Below, in pieces: positions 11,191-23,505 of a stretch of 64,000 nucleotides of DNA. The notes under the pieces are model-generated. The model made no database searches, was not told where the DNA came from, and saw nothing but the letters and a program-made list of their open reading frames with translations. The position numbers and the translations under genes are program-made. The DNA comes from Paratinospora sagittata (taxonomy: Eukaryota; Streptophyta; Magnoliopsida; Ranunculales; Menispermaceae). Each line of letters begins with the position of its first letter. The first letter of the stretch is position 1. Where the stretch lies: the NCBI GenBank assembly GCA_035771175.1, contig CM069593.1, forward strand, positions 22,718,456 to 22,782,455, read 5' to 3'.

Positions 11191-12142
11191 CTTTTATGAC
11201 TGCTTCTGATGGATCTTCAGAGTTGAATTGCTATCCGGATTTCGGAGCCACCAATCATGTTGCTGCCAATGAAAACAATCTTGTGCACATGACCAATTAT
11301 TTTGGTCCTGATCAAGTGCATATAGGTAATGGCCAAGGTCTCTCTATCAAACATATTAGTCATTCTAAATTTGTTTCTCCTTATGTTGCTTGTCAATTAG
11401 CAATTAGACATCTACTTCATGTTCCAAAAATTACTAAAAATTTGCTAGTGTCTCCAAATTATGTCTTGATAATAATGTGTTCTTCGAGTTTCATGTTGAT
11501 GTGTGCTTTGTTAAGGATCAGGTGTCTCGAATAGTGCTACTGAAGGGGACTACTAAGGACGGACTTATGTTTTTGGTTCAACTCATTTCTTTTCCTTCCG
11601 GTTCTTCATGCACGAATGCTTCATCTGCAATTTCAGATTTCTCAGACAATAAGGCACAACCTGCCACATTTGTTGTTGCATCTTCTATATCTTTGTATGA
11701 AACATGGCATAATAGGCTTGGCCATCCCTCTGACAAGGTTCTCCATGATGTTTTGTCTACATGTAATGTTTTAGCTATGAATAAAAGTTCCAATTTCTTT
11801 TGTTCAGCCTGTTGTAGTAGTAAAATACATCGCTTGCCATTTTCTAGTTTTGAGATTATTTACACCTCTCCTCTTCAACTCATTTACACTGATTTGTGGG
11901 GATGTCACCAGTGAAATCTTCTAATGGATATCAGTATTATATCGGTGTTATTGATGCCTTTTCCCGCTACACATAGGTGTATATGCTACGGTCCAAATCT
12001 GAGGCATTGTAAACATTCATAAACTTCAAGACTCTTGTTGAATTACAATCTTCACTCCATATCTCACGCAACACGGTGTTCATCACAGAATCTCTTGTCC
12101 CTGCACTCAAGCTCAAAATGGTGTTGCTGAACGAAAACATCG
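11191..12142 (+). pseudogene. Copia protease and N-terminal integrase
   Basis: The protease active site reads CYPDFGATNHVA (near 11228-11265). Copia proteases have DSG, so Ser to Phe should inactivate it. Integrase follows with the HHCC finger (WHNRLGHPS near 11704, then FCSACCSSKIHRLPF near 11800) and the first catalytic Asp (IYTDLWG near 11885). Frames shift at about 11470, 11910 and 12010. The last recognisable integrase motif, QNGVAERKH (carrying the catalytic Glu), is cut at 12142 by the nested LTRs and continues at 19948. Confidence 0.85.
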
Positions 12143-14056
12143 TGTAACGCCCGTACCTTAGGATGATGTCATCTTTACCTGTAGAGTACCTGGATACACA
12201 TATGTATGTGTATTTGTATGTGGGTTCGATTCGGTAGGTCCATATCTTGTGCCCAAATGGACATGTGGATGTTAGAAACACGTTTGGAGCATGTTTTTAC
12301 ATAGGAATCGACCTATCATACGCAAATTTCTGATGTGTATTGAGTGCGTAGTGGTTAAGTGAATATAGGATGTTCTGGACTAGGGGAAGCGCGCTCCTTA
12401 CGTAACCGAGAGTTACATTTTGTCAGTACATCAGAGAAGCGCGCTCCTTAAAGGAAAAGCACGCTCCTTGCTAGGGCTGAGAGTTGATTTCTTCTCAGTA
12501 AAGGGAGAATCGCGTTCTCCTGGTGGAGAAGCGCTCTCCTTACATTCTAGGCAGTTTTTTTTAAGTTTTTGATGGGGCCACCACCCCACTTATAAAGCCA
12601 GGGCACGGCTTTCTTGCTCATTTGCAAGTTATTTTCTTGTTTTCTCAACTAGAGAGAAATGAGAAAGAGGGTTTTGGAAGAAGATTGAGCGAGGGATAGA
12701 GATTTGAGCTTCCAAGGTAAGGATCCTCACCTCTAAACTCTTTCATCTTGCTTCCATGGTAGAGTAGCAACACATGTTGGTCTTGGTATTGGTAGTTGTT
12801 GTTATTGTAATTTTTGGGTTTTAGACCATGTTTTAGTTTGCATGTTTAGGGTTAGAGTTAGGTCATGCATGTCACTTATGTAGTGCACATTGTAGTCCTA
12901 AATCACACCCTAGTGTTGGTTTTGATCAAGGGTTAGCCATGGTTCTTGCATGCTCATTTTTTACTCTCATAAATTGGGGATGAGTTGGGTTTTGATTTCT
13001 TAGATGAACATTGACGTATTGATGACTAGCTATGGTTTATTTGATGTCTAATGACCCAATTTGAGTTGGAATGCATAGTATTGATGTAGGTTGGATCATG
13101 GAATCAATCTTAGGCATTATCTTGGGTTTCATGTGATCAGATTAGGTGTATTATGGCTTGATTGGGCTGTAATGGTTGGCTCATTAGTACAACCATGTCA
13201 GAATCTAATGTTGGTTATTAAATTTGGGCTTAATTCATGGCATTGGCATGTAATTGGATTGTTCTTTATGGATGAATGAACGTATGTTGTGTGCAGGTTT
13301 GTTGGTGTTCCAAGTGTTCCCAATTGTATCAATTGAAGGTTGAAGTGCATGGTTTAGTGTTGTTGTGCATAGAGGTGTATTTCGTGGCACTTTAGGACTT
13401 AATTTGGTTGGCTTGGGATTGGCTAGTCTAGCCAATCAACTATGAGTGTTTCTTTACATTTAGTTCTATATGTGGCATTGTAGTATGAAAAATGTTTTGA
13501 ATGGTTACCTATTGTATTATGCATGTTTTAATGATTCATGAAATGGATTTGAGAATGAGCATATGGGTTGGAAAATGGGTGGATCTCCTAGCTGGAATTT
13601 TAGGAAATTCCATGGGCTAGATGGTGATCCATAGTTGTGAACCTAAGAAGATTTTAGGGCTTGTGTAGCTAGGATCCCCAGGCAAGAGGTAATGCCTTCG
13701 GAAGGGTTGATCTTATGGGCTACTACAACCCCAGGAATCCTAATAGAATATGAATAAAGTGAAGTCGGATAGAACCTTCGTGTCGCAAACTTAAGACTTG
13801 TTGCTTCTTACTCAGGAGGTGGATTAGGATTGCATATGGCATATTTGAAAAATGGAATGCATGACATGGATGCATTATATTCAACATATATATGGCCTTT
13901 GTAAATCATCATGTTATTTGAATTGTTTGATGAACCTTTGCAATGTTTTATATAAATGCATGTATATTGCCACTTGTAGAAAACATTCATTGAGCTTGTT
14001 GTAGCTCACTCCTCATTCTTATCATTTTAGGTTCTGATAGGAAGGGAAAGGGGAAG

Positions 14057-17000
14057 TGTGATACCCCAAAAATTATTTCATCTAGCCCATAACCCAATTG
14101 CATTTTGCCCAAACTCTATGTGTTTGCCTTGATATGTTTGGTGTTTGTTTGATGGATGTTTAATGTTTGTATATTTGATGCTTGATAATGTATATAAATA
14201 TGTGCATTATAAATTGTATATGGGTTATGTTAAATTAAAGTATAATGCATATGTTATTATTTATGCATGGGCCCATTAAACCACGAATTGATATGGGTTA
14301 GGATTGATTGAATAAAAGGATAAATGAGATTGAAAATTTGGTGTATTAGATGGATTGGACATTTAAAATACATGCAAGCATGAGATTGGTTAAAGTACAT
14401 GTGGTTGGTATGGGTAGTATGAGACCAACACATGTCAAGTTGGTGCATGAGAATGGACTAGTGTCTCATGCCCCATTTCTCTTCTCCAATACAAGTCACG
14501 TTGGTGCATGAGAGTGCACAAGTGTCCTATCCCCCATTTTTCTTCTCTAACACATGTCAAGTTGGTGCATGAGAATGGACATGTGTCCTATGCCACTTCT
14601 CTTCTCCAAGGAAGTCCTAGAGAGTGATATGAGTGGAGGGAAAGGAAAAAAGAAGAGAAAGGAAAGAAGAAGAGAAAAAAAGAGGAAGTTGCTTTGAGGG
14701 AAGTCTCAACAATGTTTTCATCAAAGAGCTGGATCTTGGTGATATATGGTCAGATTGAGCTCAAACTTTTTCAACTAGTTCATATCTTATGGTTATTCAT
14801 TCTGGTCAGTGAGATCTTTATTGGAGTTTTCTTCTGAGAGATATAACCTCCCAAACAAAGTTGGTCAGAAAGTCTGAATTTCTCGCGTTGTTTAGATCAA
14901 ATTGATAGATCTCCTAAACCTACAGTTGGATGGATATGATATTTCAGAGGATGGTTCACAACTAATATTTCTGCATTATGAACATTGAGATGTTGATGGG
15001 GCAAGTATTTTGTGTGATATAATCATTTGAGTTCAAGTATTTGCAGCAGGAAAGGAGAAATTGTCTGATTAGAGACTTGCTCATCAAAAAGACTTATCTC
15101 TTCGGTCCACCGTTGGATTGAGCTGATTTTTGGACGGAAGGTTTGCTTCTTAACATAATTCAATTTGTACTGTTGATTTTGTGATTACATATTTCTGTTG
15201 GCAACTTAATACATCTGAACAGAATATTAAATGGAAAATTAGAAGGGTTGTTTGTATTAGACCTAAATTTAGAATATGAACTTAGACCTTTCCAAATAGC
15301 TTACATGTCAACTATGTTGACCTAGTTGCAATTGTTGATGAACCCATGATGCAAAATCAGTGATATACATAGCAGAACATGGTGACCTAGTGTAAATCGA
15401 CAATATGGCCTGAGTATGGAAAATTTCATATTTTAGGACTTTTGATGTTTTTGGCTTAGAATCATTGAATTGATGCAATTTATGTCTAATTAATCATGAT
15501 TAGGGTTGATTATGCTACTGATTAGGTAGTTGTGACCATATCATGGGTTAGGTCTACTTGTTTTCGAATGGCCCAATTTGGGCATGTTTATGCCTAAGGA
15601 ATTGAAAATCAGTATTTTTGATTAATTGAATGGTTTATGAATGAGAACTATGCATTAGAGGCCTAAGTCATGTGATTTGAGTAGAATGATGGGATTAGAT
15701 GGGATTTAGGCCTATTGTCTATATGTGAGCTGATTTAAGGTTGATGTGTAATGTCTATGTGATTGAGCATAAAAGTGATGTATAGTTGGATATTGATGAA
15801 TGTTTCAGGACCTTGATTGGGTTGATTGGTTTGGTGTCCGTGTGTGGTTAGATACTCCCGCGAGGCTTGGTTGTGAGTAGACTTCATTTATAATTATATC
15901 TTTTATGTCATCATATCACTTATATATATTGTATGTTGAAAGCATGAATATGTTCTAATGTTTTGAATGATACATTAATTTGAGAAAACCTTATGACTTT
16001 GGTTGGGCCCACCTATCTGGCTAATAGAGAGACTTAACCTTGTCAGATGAGGGTTTTAGAAAGGAAATATTTGGGGATGAGAACGGTACTGTGAAATAGA
16101 CGTGCACTAGTAACCCTAAATCAACATGATTGGGGATGAGAACGGTACGGTGAAATAGACGTGCACTGGAATGTGGATCCATGTGACGCCCCGAAAATTA
16201 TTTCATCTAGCCCATAACCCAATTGCACTTTGCCCAAACTCTATGTGTTGCCTTGATATGGTTGGTGTTTGTTTGATGGTTGTTTAATGTTTGTATAGTT
16301 GATGCTTGATAATGTATATAAATATGTGAATTATAAATTGTATATGGGTCATGTTAAATTAAAGTATAATGCATATGTTATTATTTATGCATGGGTCCAT
16401 TAAACCATGAATTGATATGGGTTAAGATTGATTGAATAAAAGGATAAATGAGAATAAAAATTTGGTTTATTAATGGATGGGACATTTAAAATACATGGAA
16501 GCATGAGATTGGTTAAAGTACATGTGGTTGGTATGGGTAGTATGAGACCAACACATGTGAAGGTTGGTGCATGAAAGTGGACAAGTGTCCCATGCCCACT
16601 TCTCTTCTCCAAGGAAGTGCTAGAAAGTGAGGTGAGTGAAGGGAATCAAGGAAGTGCTAGAAAGTGAGGTGAGTGTAGAGAAAGGAAAAAAAAATAAAAG
16701 AAAAGAAGAGAAAGGAAAGAAGAAGAGAAAGAAAAAAGGAGTTGCTTGAGGAAAATCTCTGCAATGTTTTCATCAAAGAGCAGGATCTTCGGGATATATG
16801 GTCAGATTGAGCTCCAATTTTGTCAGCAAGTTCGTAGCTTATGGTTCTGCATTCTGAACAGTGGAGATCTTGATTAGAGGTTTCGTCTAAGAGATCTAAC
16901 CTCTCAAACAAAGCTGGTCGGAAAGTCTGGATTTCTCATGCTGTTTCACTCAAACTTATAGATCTCCTCAATCTACCGTTGGATGGATATTAGATTTGGA

Positions 17001-19585
17001 TATGTAGTGTACAACTGATATATCTGAATTCTGAACGGTATAGATGTTTATAGGTTAAGTATGTTGTGTGATATGGTCATCTGAGTTCAAGTCTTTGCTG
17101 CAGGAAAGGAGAAATTGTCTGATTAGAGACTTGTTCATCAAAGATACTTATCTTTTCGGTCCACCGTTGGATTGGTCTGATATTTGGACAGAAGGTTTGT
17201 TTCTTCACATACTTCAATCTGTACGGTTAATTTTGTGATTATATGTTTTTGTTGGTAGATTGATACATCTGAACCGAATATTAAATGAAGAATTGGTAGG
17301 GTTGCTTGTATTAGACCTAAATTTAGAATATGAACTTAGACCTTTCCAAATAGCTTGCATATCAACTATGTTGACCTAGTTGTCATTGTTGATGAACCCA
17401 TGATGCAAAATCAGTGATATACATGGCTGAACATGGTGACTTAGTGTAAATCGGCAATATGGCCTAAGTATGGAAATTTTCATATTTTAGGGCTTTTGAT
17501 GCAACTTATGTTTAATTAAGCATGATTAGGGTTGATTATGCTACTGATTTGGTGGTTGTGAGCATCTCATGGGTTAGGCGTACTTGTAATCAAGTGACCC
17601 AATTTGGGCATGTTTATGCCTAAGGAATTGAAAATCAGTATTTTTGATTAATAGAATGGTTTATGAATGAAAACTATGCATTAGAGGCCTAAGTCATGTG
17701 ATTTGAGTAGAATGATGGGATTAGATGGGATTTAGGCCTATTGTCTATATGTGGGCTGATTTAGGGTTGATGTGTAATGTCTATGTGATTGAGCATAGAA
17801 ATTGATGTATGTTTCAGGATCTTGATTGGGTTGATTCGGTTTGGTGGTCGTGTGTGGTTAAATACTCTCGCGAGGCTTGGTTGTGAGTAGACTTCATTTA
17901 TGATTATATCTTTTATGTCATCATATCACTTATATATATATTATATGTTGAAAGCATGAATGTGTTCTAATGTTTTGAATGATGCATTGATTTGAGAAAA
18001 CCTTATGACTTTGGTTGGGCCCATCTATCTGGCTAATAGGGAGACTTAACCTTGTCATAGGAGGGTTTTAAAATGGAAATAATTGGGGTCAACGGTACGG
18101 TGAAATAGACGTGCACTAGTAACCCCAAATAAACATGATTGGGGTCAACGGTACGGTGAAATGGACGTGCACTAGTAACCTCAATGCATGTGGAACGTGG
18201 ATCCAAATTGATAAACTTTTACTTGCATCGAACTTATTATAAATGCTTGATATCTATATGTTATGAGCTTTTAATCATGCTACACATTGACATGCATACA
18301 TGATATTTATTGATGAGTATTGATAGCATATTTGAATTCTATTCACTGGGCACCGTTGGCTCACCCTCATTTTCCTCTTTCAGGTCCTTCTGTCCTAAAT
18401 AAGGACAAAGGAGTAGTCATATCTTGAGGGCCTTGCCTACGAGAGAATTCAAGGCCTTGATGTGAGTTGAGAGGCATTTCGATTGAACTGTGTTTTAAAT
18501 TATGAAGTATTATATTTTGGATTATGTAATTATAACACTTACCACATTGTAGTATGGGTAAGTTGGGACTTGTTAGATAGACCATGTGGGCATATGACGG
18601 TTTTTATTTGTACCCACAATTTTGGACTTTATGTGTATGTCGATTTTAATGGACTGTAGGGATTATGATTTTATTTATGGTTCATTTTTATGGATTATCT
18701 CTTGTCTTGGATGATTAATACGGTTGGTAGTTTTGTTTAATATCTTTTGATATTATGTTGTTGTTTGAGATAAGGCTCGTAGGGTCTCAACTACCTCACG
18801 AGAGTTGAGGAGTGGTCGGAGATGCCTACGCCGGGCGTCCTGCCCCGGCATTCCGCACTCCATTCCCTGTGGGGTCGCCACAATCCAAATTGATAGGCTT
18901 TTACTTGCATCGAACTTATTATAAATGTCTGATATCTATATGTTATGAGCTTTTAATCATGCTACACATTGACATGCGTACATGATATTTATTGATGAGT
19001 ATTGATAGCATATTTGAATTTTATTCACTGGGCACCATTGGCTCACCCTCATTTTCCTCTTTCAGGTCATTTTGTCCCAAATAAGGGCAAAAGAGTAGTT
19101 ATATCTTGAGGGTCTTGCCAGCGAGAGAATCCAAGGCCTCGATGTGAGTTGAGAGGCATTTTGATTGAACTGTGTTTTAAATTATGATGTATTATATTTT
19201 GGACTATGTAATTATAACACTTACCACATTGTAGTATAGGTGAGTTGAGACTTGTTAGATAGACCATGTGGGCATATGACGATTTTTTTTTGTACCCATA
19301 GTTTTGGACTTTATGTGTATGTTCATCTTGATGGACTATAGGGATTATGATTTTATTTATGGTTCATTTTTATGGATTATCTCTTGTCTTGGATGATTAA
19401 TACAGTTGGTAGTTTTGTTTAGTACCTTTTTATGTTATGTCATTGTTTGGGATAAGGCTCGTAGGGTCTCAACCACCTCACGGGGGTTGAGGAGTGGTTG
19501 GAGATGCCTACGCCGGGTGTCCCACCCCGGCATTCCTCACACCATTCCTTGCGGGGTTGGTGTTTTGGGGTGTGGGGTCGCCACA
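14057..19585 (+). mobile_element. Middle solo LTR (about 2.82 kb net), TSD GGAAG
   Basis: Begins TGTGATACCCCAAAAATT and ends GTGGGGTCGCCACA. Perfect duplications GGAAG flank it (14052-14056 and 19586-19590). It belongs to the same large-LTR gypsy family as 16182-18882 and 44703-47505. The small minus-strand frame at 19067-19267 recurs in the other copies only because LTR sequence is shared. It is split at 16182-18887 by the inner solo LTR. Confidence 0.92.
16182..18882 (+). mobile_element. Inner solo LTR (2701 bp), TSD ATCCA
   Basis: TGTGACGCCCCGAAAATT at the left and GGGGTCGCCACA at the right are flanked by perfect ATCCA duplications (16177-16181 and 18883-18887) inside the middle LTR. Excising it restores the continuous LTR sequence (GTGGATCCA|AATTGATAGG) seen intact at 18190-18215 and 46800-46820. 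It is nearly colinear with the host LTR, so a member of the family inserted into its own kind. Confidence 0.93.
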
Positions 19586-19947
19586 GGAAGGCTTAGCTGC
19601 AGAGCACTTCCCGTGTCTTTTGTGTTGTAGGTGTTGTAGTACATTGTTGTATTTTGGTAATTATGTACTTAATAACACCTATGGTATATACTTAACACAT
19701 AGATGGGTTGTATATGTGGTTGGATATGGACTTTACATTTTAGACTTTATGGACTTTTATGTTTGTCCTTTTTGGAAGATGTGATTATGATGATTTGATT
19801 ATGTCTATTTTGGATGGTGTTCGATGTGGGATTGTGTTTATCAGGTTGTTTATATGAGGCTGACGGGACGTCGGGGGTATCGAGGGAGGACATACCCGAG
19901 GTTCCATGCCGATCATGACATCACAAATCGTGGGTCGTGACACATCG

Positions 19948-20640
19948 GCTTATAGTCGAAAATGGTCTTACTTTTCTTCACAAAGCCTCTCTACCATTAT
20001 CTTACTGGGATAAAGCCTTTTGTGTTGTTGTATATCTTCATAACAGGCTTCCAAACTCTGTGCTACCTCGTGCTACTCCACTTGAGATCTTACTCAACAC
20101 TAAACCAGACTACTCTTTACTTAGGACATTTGGGTGTGGTTATCCAAATCTCGGGCCTTATAACAAGCACAAGCTACAACCTCGGTCTACCACATTTGTA
20201 TTCTTGGGATATAGTTTAAATCACAAGGGATACAAATGCATTGCTTCATCTGACCATCTTTATATTTCTCGTGATGTTCTCTTTGATGGGCATACTTTTC
20301 CTTTTTCAAATCCAAAGTTCAGCTCAAACAATGTGCTTTCACCCCTTTCTACACCCAATTTTGCACCTATCATTTCCAACATTCCATTTATAACTCCTAC
20401 TAATAATTCCCCTGTCAATGATCCTCCTATCTCTTCCCTCTCTACCTTGCCTTTTTTTCCTTGTTCAGCTACTGATCATGATCAATCTTCTCCTACTATG
20501 GTAGTTGCTCAACATTCCACTTCTACCAATGTTCATCCCATGTGTACCAGAGCCAAGGCTGGTGTTTTTAAACCAAAAGTCTACAATGCTTCAATGGTCC
20601 CTTCTACTATTCCTGCTACTTTGGCTCATCCTTAATGGAA
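19948..20640 (+). pseudogene. Copia integrase core and C-terminus
   Basis: Resumes the integrase frame after the LTR insertion: HIVENGLTFLHKASLPLSYW, then YLHNRLPNSVL and PLEILLNTKPDYSLLRTFGC, then FVFLGYS and GYKCI near 20190-20240. These are the classic copia integrase C-terminal motifs. A Ser/Pro/Thr-rich linker to RT follows. The frame is open to about 20633. Confidence 0.88.
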
Positions 20641-21955
20641 GTTTGCTATGCAAAAAGAGTACATGGCCTTGGTACGTAACAAAATTTGGTCTCTAGTGCC
20701 TCCCCCCACTGATTGAAAGATAGTTGGTTGCAAATGGATTTTTCACATTAAGGAAAATATAAATAACCCTTTCCTTAATAGTGATTTGTGTGAGGAAATA
20801 TACATGATGCAGCCCTAAGGCTTTGAGGATTCCCAACATCCTTCCTTCGTGTTCAAACTTCACAAATCATTATATGGCCTCAAACAAGCTCCTAGAGCTT
20901 GGTTTGATAAACTCAAGGGTGTTCTTCTTTCCTTACAGTTTACAGCTACTAAGGTTGATCCATCACTGTTCTTCAAGCACACTGGGTCCTCTGTTCTTTT
21001 TATCTTTGTCTATGTTAAGGATATTTTGATAACTGGTAGTAGCTCAGCGGAAATTCAACATCTCATTACTGTACTTAATAACAATTTTGTTCTTAAAGAT
21101 CTGGGTGTTATTGATTATTTCTTAGGCATTCAAGTTCTACATACTATTGATGGGCTATTCTTAAATCAGTTCAAGTATGTAACTGATTTACTGTCAAAGG
21201 CCAACATGCTCAATGCCAACTCTATGTCCTCTCCAATGGCATCTAGTACTAAAATCTCTCACATTGGTAGTGATGAATGTGCCAATCCTCATCTCTATAG
21301 AAGTATTGTTGGTGCGTTGCAATATGGAACGATCACACGCCCTCATCTTTCCTTTTGTGTAAATAAGGTTTGTCAATTTCTTCACAAGCCACTTGATACC
21401 CATTGAAAAGTTGTGAAGAGGATCTTGAGATACCTACAAGGGACACTTCATTTTGGTCTTCAACTTAGTGGGTCTGTCAATCTCAATGTTATAGCCTATT
21501 GTGATGCTGATTGGGCCTCCGACCCCGATGATCGAAAATCTACTTCGGGTTATTGTGTATTTCTTGGCGCCAACTTAATCTCGTGGTGCTCCAAAAAGCA
21601 GACAACCATTTCAAGATCCTCTACTGAAGCGGGGTTTCTGAGCCTTGCTAATACTGTTTGGAAGTCACTTGGATTATGTCTCTGCTGCTTGTAATTCAAT
21701 TTTCTCCTACCTCTTCTCCAACAATCTGGTGTGACAATCTAAGTACAGTGCAATTTGTTGCTAATTCGGTTCTACACGCACGTACAAAACATGTGGAAAT
21801 TGATTATACTTTGTGCGTGATAAGGTTCATCAGAACTTATTACATGTCTGTCACATTTCAGCTAAGTAACAGGTTGTTGATTTGCTCACTAAGCCTATAT
21901 GAAACTCCACTTTTGAACTTTTTCGCTCCAAACTCACAGTGGCTCCTATTCCCAC
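20641..21955 (+). pseudogene. Copia reverse transcriptase and RNase H
   Basis: RT begins GCKWIFHIKENI near 20730, then jumps straight to LCEEIYMMQP near 20790. Most of the fingers region, including the first catalytic Asp block, is deleted. KLHKSLYGLKQAPRAWFDKL (20852-20911) and FVYVKDILITG (near 21005-21035) follow. The normal YVDD is YVKD, so a catalytic Asp is lost. RNase H reads AYCDADWASDPDDRKSTSGY near 21490-21550. Stops and frameshifts occur at 21404 and 21690. No active enzyme could be made. Confidence 0.88.
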
Positions 21956-21963
21956 TATGAGTT

Positions 21964-21980
21964 TGTGGGGGGGGGGGGGG
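21964..21980 (+). other. Polypurine tract of the copia element
   Basis: TG followed by an uninterrupted G run of about 14 bases immediately precedes the 3' LTR start TGTTAAGG. It is the plus-strand primer site for the element. Confidence 0.8.
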
Positions 21981-22229
21981 TGTTAAGGAAACTGTCTGAT
22001 CAACTGTAAATAGTTAACCATAATTTTAGTTCATGTATAGTTAGGTTGTTATATGTGAGTTAGTTTGTTAGCTGTACAGTTGTAACTATATTGGAAATTT
22101 CTAGAGATTGGTTACTGCTATATAAGTAGTTGTATATACCTCTCAGATTTATAATTGAAACTCTTTCTTAATCTTGTCTTTCTCTCTGCTTTTCATGCTT
22201 AGTCTTCCAATTCAGATCATATATCATAA
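21981..22229 (+). repeat. 3' LTR of the copia element
   Basis: Starts TGTTAAGGAAACTGTC and ends near ATATATCATAA. It aligns with 8251-8509 over most of its length. The terminal CA appears mutated (ATAACA in the 5' LTR, ATAATT here), so the exact end is uncertain by a few bases. Confidence 0.85.
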
Positions 22230-22237
22230 TTATGTCA

Positions 22238-22325
22238 AGAGAAGTAAAAGCTCCCCTTAAGGCTTAAATAAGTGATTATCACCCGAAATTAGCTCAAGGC
22301 GAATGAGCCTGAAGCTAAAGATTGT
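22238..22325 (-). pseudogene. Second receptor-kinase exon scrap
   Basis: The reverse complement resembles the exon at 8140-8250 (CTTTAGCTTCAGGCTCATTC then GAGCTAATTTCGGG, compared with CTACAGCTTTGGGGTCATGC and GAGCTTATTTCGGG). It translates to a degraded SF-x-L-x-R-LELISG block. It is a paralogous copy rather than the continuation of the broken exon, because it repeats the same subdomain. This suggests a former tandem kinase cluster. Confidence 0.45.
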
Positions 22326-22735
22326 TAGAAACTAATAAATTTCAAGCTTCATGTGGATCATATACACAATTTACTCACAACAACTAGAGATATGACAGCC
22401 AAACCATAAGTAGAGAATTACAGGCTCCGTGACAAGAATATCAATTATTTAAAAAAAGAAGAGAACAAGGAAGAATACCAATATAATAAACAAATAATAT
22501 CAATAGTAGAACTACTAACTTCTCCCTTTTTCTTTTTTCTTTTTCCTCTTTTTTGCCTTGTTGCTAGGTGACTCAATTTTAGACTAGCCTATATGACCAT
22601 CAACATGGAGACTAAAGCTTAGACAAGTGCCCTAAAGAACTCGACAAGGACTTACAAAGTTTCCCCTCCACAAGGAAAACTTCTCCTGGATGGGAATGGA
22701 ACAAGGAACCCCTTCCATTTGGGTAGTACATGGTT

Positions 22736-22917
22736 TGTTGGGCGGGCCTAGATCTCTACTAGTACCGATATTGTCTTCAACTTAACCACCTTTGGGCCAA
22801 GTGTGGGGTTTTACTCTAAAAGACCTCGAGGGTGATATCCCAACTTATATTTCATGTGATGAAAATGCTCATATTCGATGTGAGACTATTATTTCGGTCC
22901 ACACATACCCAACAAAT
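22736..22917 (-). repeat. Short LTR-like repeat with TGTTGGG/CCCAACA ends
   Basis: Bounded by TGTTGGGCGGG and CATACCCAACA. It contains the TACCGATATTGTC and CTCATATTCGATGTGAGAC segments common to a plant LTR repeat. A purine-rich minus-strand tract CCAAGGTGGAGATT (22918-22931) abuts it as a polypurine tract would. No second copy was found in the window. Confidence 0.45.
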
Positions 22918-23083
22918 CTCCACCTTGGATTGAAATCTAATTTCATCACAATTACACCGCACGATCTATGTCAAATCAATTGTCGCCATCATCTCCAAGA
23001 GGAAGAACTTGAGGAACCATCTGCCACCATGAGCACACCCACGTCCTCTACTTCGATATACGTGCGTCCCAGCCGAACTATCG

Positions 23084-23095
23084 GCTCTGATACCA
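23084..23095 (-). other. Primer binding site (minus strand)
   Basis: The minus strand reads TGGTATCAGAGC, an exact iMet PBS, three bases beyond the end of the LTR-like block 23099-23505. Confidence 0.75.
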
Positions 23096-23098
23096 CTT

Positions 23099-23505
23099 TG
23101 TTGTGCGTAGCAGAAGCGGAAGCCAAATAACAAATGCACAAACCTAAACAATCCAAAAAAATGCAAAGAAACACACAATTTTACGTGGTTTAGTAAGTAT
23201 ACACTATGACCATGGAAGATGAGAATCAATCCACTAATAAGAAAATGCACATAGGTTACAACCTATAATTAGATCTAAAACAAATTCCCTCAACTCACAA
23301 AAGTGCTCTCACAGAAATCCCAAATTCTCACACAACTCAATAAGGATTTATATAATATAAGGTGCTAGAGTTAGTTTTCAATACCAATTAGTTTCCAACA
23401 CAAACTAGAAAAGTTTTCAATTTAGACTAGGAAACTAATACACTAAGAAACTATACACTAATAGAAATAACCCATTGGATGGATCGAGCCATCCCATATA
23501 TAACA
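23099..23505 (-). repeat. LTR of a copia-like element (407 bp)
   Basis: TG...CA ends (TGTTGTGCG / ATATATAACA) with a PBS on its left and a purine-rich GTGAGGTGGAGAT (minus strand, 23506-23518) on its right. It contains ACGTGGTTTAG and GATGAGAATCAATCCACTA, typical of a widespread plant copia LTR. It therefore has internal sequence on both sides, as in tandem or recombinant elements. Confidence 0.6.

Larger units (their letters stand above)
12143..19942 (+). mobile_element. Outer solo LTR (about 2.27 kb net) inserted in copia integrase
   Basis: Begins TGTAACGCCCG and ends GGGTCGTGACA. It is flanked by perfect CATCG duplications (12138-12142 and 19943-19947), and the integrase frame resumes immediately after the second. 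There is no internal region or second LTR, so it is a solo LTR. A TATA-like TTATAAAG lies near 12590. The element-specific repeat GCGCGCTCCTT recurs several times at 12388-12540. It is interrupted at 14057 by another solo LTR. Confidence 0.9.
8251..22229 (+). mobile_element. Ty1/copia retrotransposon with nested insertions
   Basis: Short matching LTRs (8251-8509 and 21981-22229) enclose a PBS, gag, protease, integrase, RT, RNase H and a G-run polypurine tract, all on the plus strand in copia order (integrase before RT). Removing the insertions at 8557-10113 and 12143-19947 leaves about 4.6 kb, a normal copia length. It sits in the receptor-kinase pseudogene. No clear target duplication remains. 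It is defective: frameshifts in gag, a mutated protease active site, an RT deletion and a mutated YVDD box. Confidence 0.9.

Noticed and set aside
18367..18585. Conserved 60-72 codon minus-strand ORF (also 19067-19267 and 46969-47187)
   Set aside because: It recurs only because the three LTR copies are homologous; length and frame vary and no start context or motif supports a protein.
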